NCBI GenBank assembly: GCA_001599755.1 | Contig: BCHX01000001.1 | Coordinates: 5,394,001 to 5,458,000, forward strand | Origin: Gliomastix tumulicola | Taxonomy: Eukaryota > Ascomycota > Sordariomycetes > Hypocreales > Bionectriaceae | DNA length: 64,000 bases | Direction of reading: 5' to 3' | Shown: positions 58,101 to 64,000 of the stretch, one piece after another | How positions within the stretch are numbered: position 1 is the stretch's first letter | How the letters are laid out: each line of letters opens with the position of its first letter | Made by a program: the position numbers and the translations under genes | Notes under the pieces: model-generated | The model's input: only the letters and a program-made list of their open reading frames with translations | Database searches by the model: none | What the model was told of the DNA's origin: nothing

Positions 58101-59993
58101 TTGAGCGGAATCACACAATACCGTGAGATGTCTCACTTGTCACACTTGCTGACAGCATCCCTGTCCCTTGTTCCCCAGAGACATCAATAAAATATGCCTC
58201 TTTACGGAGTTGAATCGTAAGCAAGCACCGGCAAAGCCAGTCGATAGACTCGAGAGTCTGCCCGCTCCTCGTCCGGGGTCCCGTCCCCCTTCTTCCCCGC
58301 GCGAATCGCTGCTGGTGGGAAAGAGTAAGCGTGACGCGGTGGCGCCTCGTCGGTGATTGCTTCTCGTCCAATCATCAGCATCCGTGTACGAGCTAAGCAC
58401 ACAGAGAATTGAAGGGCGGCAACGGCGGTCTGAGGACGGCACAAGATCGTCCAGCCCAGGTGCTAGAGTGAGTCGGCGCCACGCCTGTGATCCAGAGAAC
58501 CGACCTCGCAGGGACACGGGCTATACGAGAGTATTGCATGGTCTTATTGCTTTTCTACCGGTCTATTCTTGATACCAGCCCGACTGCGACAGGCCCGCGA
58601 CATATATCCTCTCCAGGAGAGGTACGTAAGCCGTCTACGACAACTTTGAAACGGGAACGACAGTGCCGCCCAACACCTGAGGCACCACAGACGCCGCAGG
58701 GGCTCGTCGTCTCATGGGCGACAGGGAGAGGGTTTGAAGCCTGAAGCCCGGCGGCATTGGAAACGTTGTACCTAGACAAGGGGATAAAGTGTGTCTCATG
58801 ATGGGACGGACATCCCTGGCCTTGCCGGTGATCGGTGAGGGGGAAGGGGGGGCCAGTCCTCCGACTGATCGCGTGTCAAGGCGTTCGGCGACTGGCTGCG
58901 CCCCTTGCCTTGCGACACTGGGAATTCGCCGACCGATAACTCGTGGCCTGTAAACATGCTGTTTGGCTGATAATGGGGTTCACCAGTGTGTCAAGAATAT
59001 CCCTTGATCGACTGTATTTCCCCGTAGATCTGGAACAAAACCAGTGGGCGCCAAACCGGAGGAGCCCAGGGTCCGTGATCATGGCACAACCGTCGAGTGG
59101 CTTGTCTTTAATCTAGGGTAGGTACCGTCAAAGCTCCGAACGCCATCTCAAGTTGGAGATGAAGGAAGTGGTAAAGACAGCGTCGCTCACAGACTGGGCA
59201 AAAAGTCGGTCTGGCTTGGGCGTTAGACTGATGCAGGTCGTGCAGGTGGCTGCATCCCCAACAAGACCAAAGTGCACACCGAACGACGCAGCCCACGGTA
59301 TCCCTTATTGTGCATTGCCGTGGAGGGCGTAAAATTCCTCCACGACTCTTGGATGAAATTGCCTCGTGGCCGCCATCACGCATGTTGACGGTGTCCGAGA
59401 GTTTGGAGGCGCAGGTGGCGTCTCATCACCAAGACTCATCACACTCAACCGCTGCACAGTGTGCAGTGCTCGGCAGATGGACTCTACCTGTCCACTTCCC
59501 ATGCAAGTTAAAGAGCTTGGGAGAGGAACAAGACGGAGACACAGTGATTGTGAGAGGGAGACGCTGCTAGTGCAAATAGTCTCATGCACCTCAATTTTGC
59601 ACACTCGTTCTGGTGACGCGGAGACTTCCTGGGCGAGCCCCTCCATTCCTCTTGGCGGTCAACCGGTACCCCGAGATGCCCATCACGATACCCTGGAGGC
59701 ACAGGCGGCAGATAAAACCGTCGATGAAGGCACGGGAGGGTCGATTCTCGCCGATTTTCTGCAGGTTCTCTGTTTTAGAGTCAGTTCAGAGAGCTGATAC
59801 GCCTCATCTCGGCGCCCTCGTGGCCGACTTCTTCCATTCTGTGGAATCACGACGCAATATGGTAGCCAGGATGAGCGTTTACTCGTACGTCAACCTGGGT
59901 GAGTGCATGGTGGGGGCTTGGATGCAGGCAGGCACACACATGCCTCCTGCATCTCGCAAATACTGGCACGAGGACGTCAATGACGCCTCCTTC

Positions 59994-59995
<2 letters not shown>

Positions 59996-60034
<39 letters not shown>
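59996..60034. repeat. GT/CA microsatellite
   Basis: Pure alternating TG over about 39 bp in the intergenic region. Confidence 0.95.
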
Positions 60035-60037
<3 letters not shown>

Positions 60038-61530
60038 ACGAAAGTCCTCACACCACGGCGCAGAGAACCGGCGGTCTGTTCTCTTGGCGGGCGCTTTCGG
60101 GTGTGGGGTTGCTTTGCTATCATGACTTGCCGTTACCGTGGGCTCCGGCCTCGTATCTGAAAAGAAGTCCACCAAGGAGAGCACTGGACACGAAGCAGAA
60201 ATTTCCATCGTGTGGGCTGCGGACTGATGGCGAGCAGTATGAGGGTTATAATTCTATCCCTCGTGATGGTCCCGGGTTGCTGATCACGGACGTGTTTGGA
60301 AGTACGGATAGGGGGCCTCCTGAAAGACTGCATGTTGCGAGACGGCGATCGAGCTTCCGGGCTTCTGGAGTCCCGTCCAACTAGAACGCTGCGATGCGAT
60401 TTGGAGCCTCGAACCCGTGGGATGGTGGGATGTGTGGAGTATCGATAGTCGAGTTTTGTGCGATCATCCCACAGCATGAAAGATGCAAGCTGATGACCGT
60501 CCGGTTTGGGGAGGAGAGTGAGGAGAGGCCGAAGGCAAAGACAATGCATCGCAATGTATTGTTTCGTTTGACAAGTCGGCTTGCCCTTGTTAGCCTGGCG
60601 TTGAGGTTGCAGTTCCGATCTATCTGTGCCTAGTACCGTCACACGGTCACCTCTGCTGTAAGGTACTGCTAGTGTCACGGCAGTCCAGGCGGGAATGTCT
60701 GATCTAGGTAGGTGGGAGGGACAGAGCATAGGCAAGATCTCGTAGTGACACCCTCTATCGGGAAAGAGATTTTTCATCGTGACAATCCTGCTGTCTGTCG
60801 TGCAGGGCCTGGCACCGGGCTGCCGAACCTTGGATGAACCTTGGATGTGCCTTGTGCGTGCCAGGGCCTGGCAGGAAAACGAAGTGTAGAAATTCGCCTC
60901 ATGATGGCATCGCCAGTAGTCATGGCCGCCTGTGATTGGTGGCTTCTGACATCTAGCGGCATGTCTCGAGGTGGCTGGTATGGCTGATAACCTGGAAGTT
61001 GCCCACCACCCCGGCCTCGATGGGGGCTCCAAGGCCAACGCATCATTGGGTGACGGCAGTGTGGATAACGTCTGCAATGCTGGCTGTCAGGCACAGGAAG
61101 GCATCGTCGCTGGCGCCATGATTCGTCCATCACGAATGGAACCCGACCAGATCCAGTCCAAACCAGTGTGGGAAGGAACAGGATGTGATCGGTGGTACGG
61201 GAGAGCACAGTACACCGTGCGTCCAAGGAGGTGCGTCTGGCCATGGAGATATGGAGGGTGAAGCCTGTGACCACCCTGTGACCACCATGACCCAACATGT
61301 CTATCCCTCGGACGATGTGATGCAGGCGTATTGATTCGGTGTCTCGATTCGCGATCCTGCTGGTAAGATTTCGAGGACGGCAGCACGAGGACTGTCTTGT
61401 GCAAGCTGAGTTTCACCATGGGCGGCGTTCGTCAATCGGTCCAAGACGGGCGGCGCTAAGAGAGACAGCAGCTGGCACACACGGTCCATTTGAAACAGCA
61501 GCATTCTTGCGATGTGCAGGGGAAGACAGG

Positions 61531-61556
61531 CTGGAGACAGGCTGGAGAAGCTTTGG
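61531..61556. repeat. Short direct duplication (GACAGGCTGGA, two copies)
   Basis: Two adjacent copies of an 11-bp unit in intergenic DNA. Minor and possibly replication slippage. Confidence 0.7.
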
Positions 61557-62606
61557 CGCCCAAGCTCTGCAGGCTTTGCCCTCCTGAGACCATGAGGAGA
61601 CCAGGAGGAGACCAAGGGAAACAGCCAAGCAGCCCACCTTCCCCTTGGTGTGCCTTCCAGACGCACCTTCCGCACCAAAATGGCCGCGATGTACACAGTG
61701 CATCTTCGGCCCCGGCGCACGGCTGACTTTCGTATCGTGGCCCGCCAGTCTCAAGTAAAAATACGTTATCATCAGGAGACGGGACGATGAATTAATACGA
61801 TGCCTGCGATGATAATATGCTGGCCATTCTTCCTTAAGTTCAGACGATACCCACAGCCTTTTTTTCCCTCCCATTTCTGCGCACTCGCTCTTGCTTCTGG
61901 GGGATCGAACTGTGTGCTGTATTCAACAGTTCTACAGACCGCAGGAACGGAAAGACAGACAACGCATCCCTTCTCTTCTCTTCTTGTCTCGCCTTTTTGC
62001 CTGGTGCCCCCTCCGTTCTTTGTTCCCCTTCTCTCGTTCCGCCAACCTCTTCTTTTCTTCAGACTATCGACTTGGCTGATTCTTGCTCCCTTTCCCTTCT
62101 ACCCTTGCTGGGTCCCGCGTGCTCTTACGATTGGCACCGCCACTGCCCTCCTGTGCCCCAGCCGCCCTTGACTATTGACGTTTATCGGAAGGGCACAGCC
62201 AGCTCCTTAACAAACCGGGAGACGACATTCGCGAGTGCTGGTCTTGAGGAATCTTGGTGCCGCCGCAAAGCAAATATTTCCCCCTTGGGGTTCTGTTTCG
62301 TCATTCCAGAGCGGATTTTACATGATCAGCAAACTATGAGGTCGACCCTCTACTGTTCTTCTTCATAAGACCCTGCCTGCGCCTCAGCTTACCGGCAACT
62401 GGGTTGGCGATCTCACATCATCGCAACCTTAACTCCCCACACGCTACGGGTACTATTTATACGACGAGCTAAACGATCACGACGGCTTCCGAGTTTATAA
62501 GGAAGCACGGGGACCACGAATACGAATTTCGAACCGTTGAAGAACATTTGGAATCTCAACAACAAGCTCAGCTATATACACCGATTGAAGGACAGCAACC
62601 ACCACA

Positions 62607-63575
62607 ATGGACTCACCGTCAATCATGGATTCACCACCAAGCGACTCGTCTTGCTTGAAGCCGCCTGCCCTCCCAGAGAGGAGCTCTCTACGATCGTCTA
62701 GGCTGCTCGAGCCCCTCGCATTCAAGAATGCCCTCGCCGTCGAGCAGCCTCCCCTGTCGCCCGTCTCAGCGCCTCACGATGTGTACCTCTCCTCCGAGGA
62801 AGACGCCTCTTCCTCTGCCGACGACTTCTCCGACTACGAGTTCGGGTCTGAATCGGACATGTCCCTTGCATCCCCCGACTTGAGGACTCAGCAGGACACC
62901 GCCCGGGTCGTGTCGGTCATCTTCCACGGCAAGCCGTCGCTTGTCAACCTGTCGCCGAGGTCCACATCTCCTACCTCGAGCGCATCACAGTCGTCCCATG
63001 GACGTACTGGCTCTGGCTCACCTCCAGCTCATGCGCCGGCGATCTCCAGGTCCTCCACGGTGTCGGATATGGACTACAGGAGATCATCGGTGGCCTCTAC
63101 TGCCTCGTCGACATTCTTCAACTTCTCCCGGTCAAGCACTATGACCCTGGGGAGCACATCGAGCAGGCCGGCTTTCCTCAGCATCGATCCCTTTGCCTCC
63201 AAGTCCAGCAGCCGAGAGTCTGATGAGATTGATCGTCCCAAGACACCGACAGCTATCTTGAAGCGAAAGCTCACTCTGTCGAAGAAGCGCAGCAAGCCGC
63301 TGCTGAACGACGTGGCGAGCCAGCCCCAGGAGAGCTTCTCGCCCCGCGCCCTCTACAACGTGCAGGCAGAGGCACAGCCCCGCACGCAAGAGAAGCGGCC
63401 CTCTACGCCGCGGACGGGCGTCAGCTACCAGGACATCATGAAGGCTGCAAGGGGAGCAGCAGCAACTCTGCCACCGCCTCCACCGCCGCCCGAGCCAGAG
63501 TCCCGACCAGCCAAAGGCGCCAGGTCACGGCTTCGCAACCTCTCGATTAGCCGAAAGCTAAGCGTCAAGTCATGA
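62607..63575 (+). CDS. Serine-rich, probably disordered protein of unknown function
   Basis: An intronless frame of 322 aa with a good start context (CACCACAATGG). No enzyme motif is seen. The sequence is Ser/Pro-rich throughout, with an acidic patch (YLSSEEDASSSADDFSDYEF), a short ordered-looking stretch ARVVSVIFHGKPSLVNLSPR, a basic segment (TAILKRKLTLSKKRSKPLL), SYQDIMKAARG, a poly-Pro run and a basic C-terminus RLRNLSISRKLSVKS. Several RSSTV, RRSSVAS and SPR sites would suit basophilic or proline-directed kinases. The combination suggests a fungal regulatory or scaffold protein, but no function can be assigned. It is preceded by a long leader and a 7.4-kb gene desert. Confidence 0.75.
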   Translation: MDSPSIMDSPPSDSSCLKPPALPERSSLRSSRLLEPLAFKNALAVEQPPLSPVSAPHDVYLSSEEDASSSADDFSDYEFGSESDMSLASPDLRTQQDTARVVSVIFHGKPSLVNLSPRSTSPTSSASQSSHGRTGSGSPPAHAPAISRSSTVSDMDYRRSSVASTASSTFFNFSRSSTMTLGSTSSRPAFLSIDPFASKSSSRESDEIDRPKTPTAILKRKLTLSKKRSKPLLNDVASQPQESFSPRALYNVQAEAQPRTQEKRPSTPRTGVSYQDIMKAARGAAATLPPPPPPPEPESRPAKGARSRLRNLSISRKLSVKS

Positions 63576-64000
63576 TGGCTTATGCTTAATTGCTGCTCTC
63601 GCCCCAACTCAATCTATTTTTATCTCGAACTGCATTTTTTGGCGCCCATACACAGAGGGTGTGGATGTTTGGCGCGAAGCTACTTAATACCTGCAACGAT
63701 TTGATTTCGCACACACGACATGAACCGGCGTTGGGGAAACTCATGATGACACCATATTGATACCTGGAGTTTATTTGGCGATGGTTGGCAATAGCGTTTT
63801 TTTTCTCTACTCATTTACGCGACTTGGGATTTTCTTGGGAGGATCTTGATACCTCGAAGAGGATGGGTGGTTTTAGCCAGTTTTGCGAGCTCATTCAAGC
63901 ATCTATCATGAGAATTGAGTTGACACGGCGCAACGGTCAAGATTAGCACCTATTTACTTGAACTGCTTAGCCTCTAATGAATGCCCATGATTTCCGAGAA
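63576..64000. other. Downstream flank
   Basis: T-rich 3' flank of the serine-rich gene. No further coding sequence recognised before the window ends. Confidence 0.5.

Larger units (their letters stand above)
55166..62606. other. About 7.4 kb gene-poor region
   Basis: Lies between the divergent starts of the unknown Cys/His protein gene and the serine-rich gene. Longer frames (56926-57342 plus, 60133-61077 minus, 60774-61298 minus) have no motifs and unnatural composition. Contents noted: a GT microsatellite at 59996-60034, short direct repeats near 60826-60850 and 61531-61556, and a T/C-rich leader-like stretch at about 61970-62170. No transposon or tRNA signature seen. Confidence 0.6.

Noticed and set aside
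60133..61298. 314-aa and 174-aa minus-strand frames in the second gene desert
   Set aside because: Random-looking, Cys/Arg/Pro scattered, and in overlapping frames that exclude each other.
1..64000. tRNA or rRNA genes
   Set aside because: I looked for B-box-like GGTTCGANNCC on both strands by eye; the few partial hits (for example near 49803 and 60405) lacked pairing arms. A tRNAscan run would settle it.
1..64000. Biosynthetic gene cluster or CRISPR/defence island
   Set aside because: The genes are unrelated housekeeping or regulatory genes, no polyketide, peptide or terpene synthase is present, and no spaced repeat array is seen.

Overview
The window is nuclear DNA of a filamentous ascomycete (Pezizomycotina, most likely a Sordariomycete; this is inferred from gene content and no species is claimed). 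Genes carry short introns (about 50-110 nt, usually GT-AG with a CTRAY-like branch point close to the acceptor). Reading frames are GC-rich, and both strands carry eukaryotic housekeeping genes typical of fungi. I rebuilt sixteen protein-coding genes by splicing exons by eye so that frames and family motifs agree. I found no tRNA, rRNA, transposon, CRISPR array or prokaryotic operon.

Layout. 0-4 kb: ELP2 (-) and URM1 (+) lie head to head; both act in wobble-uridine (U34) tRNA modification. 6-8 kb: a four-finger C2H2 regulator (-), followed by about 10 kb with no convincing coding sequence, which is its upstream region. 17.7-21.7 kb: the FLX1-like mitochondrial carrier (-) and five-exon TOM7 (-), with the SF3b subunit SF3B4/HSH49 (+) divergent from TOM7. 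22.5-28.3 kb: cohesin loader MAU2/SCC4 (-), divergent from an AA9 lytic polysaccharide monooxygenase (+). 28.7-36.4 kb: cytokinesis protein CYK3 (-), divergent from a germinal-centre kinase (+). 37-44.4 kb: the decapping nuclease RAI1/DXO (-), divergent from a chromodomain plus HDA2/3-type histone deacetylase complex subunit (+). 45-48.8 kb: COX6 (-), divergent from a fatty-acid elongase (+). 50.5-55.2 kb: an F-box-like protein (+) convergent with an unrecognised Cys/His-containing protein (-). 55.2-62.6 kb: a second gene desert of about 7.4 kb. 62.6-63.6 kb: a serine-rich protein (+).

Most genes are paired divergently with short shared promoters, several with CCAAT boxes. The clearest functional pairing is ELP2/URM1: Elongator makes the cm5/mcm5 part and the Urm1 pathway supplies the 2-thio group of the same nucleotide. 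FLX1 and TOM7 are both mitochondrial and lie in tandem. Other points of note are a GC-AG intron and a 39-bp in-frame tandem repeat in CYK3, an 8-nt microexon in RAI1, a dense SQ/TQ linker in the chromodomain protein, a long Q/P-rich N-terminus on MAU2, and assembly ambiguities (N) that all sit in C/G homopolymers.
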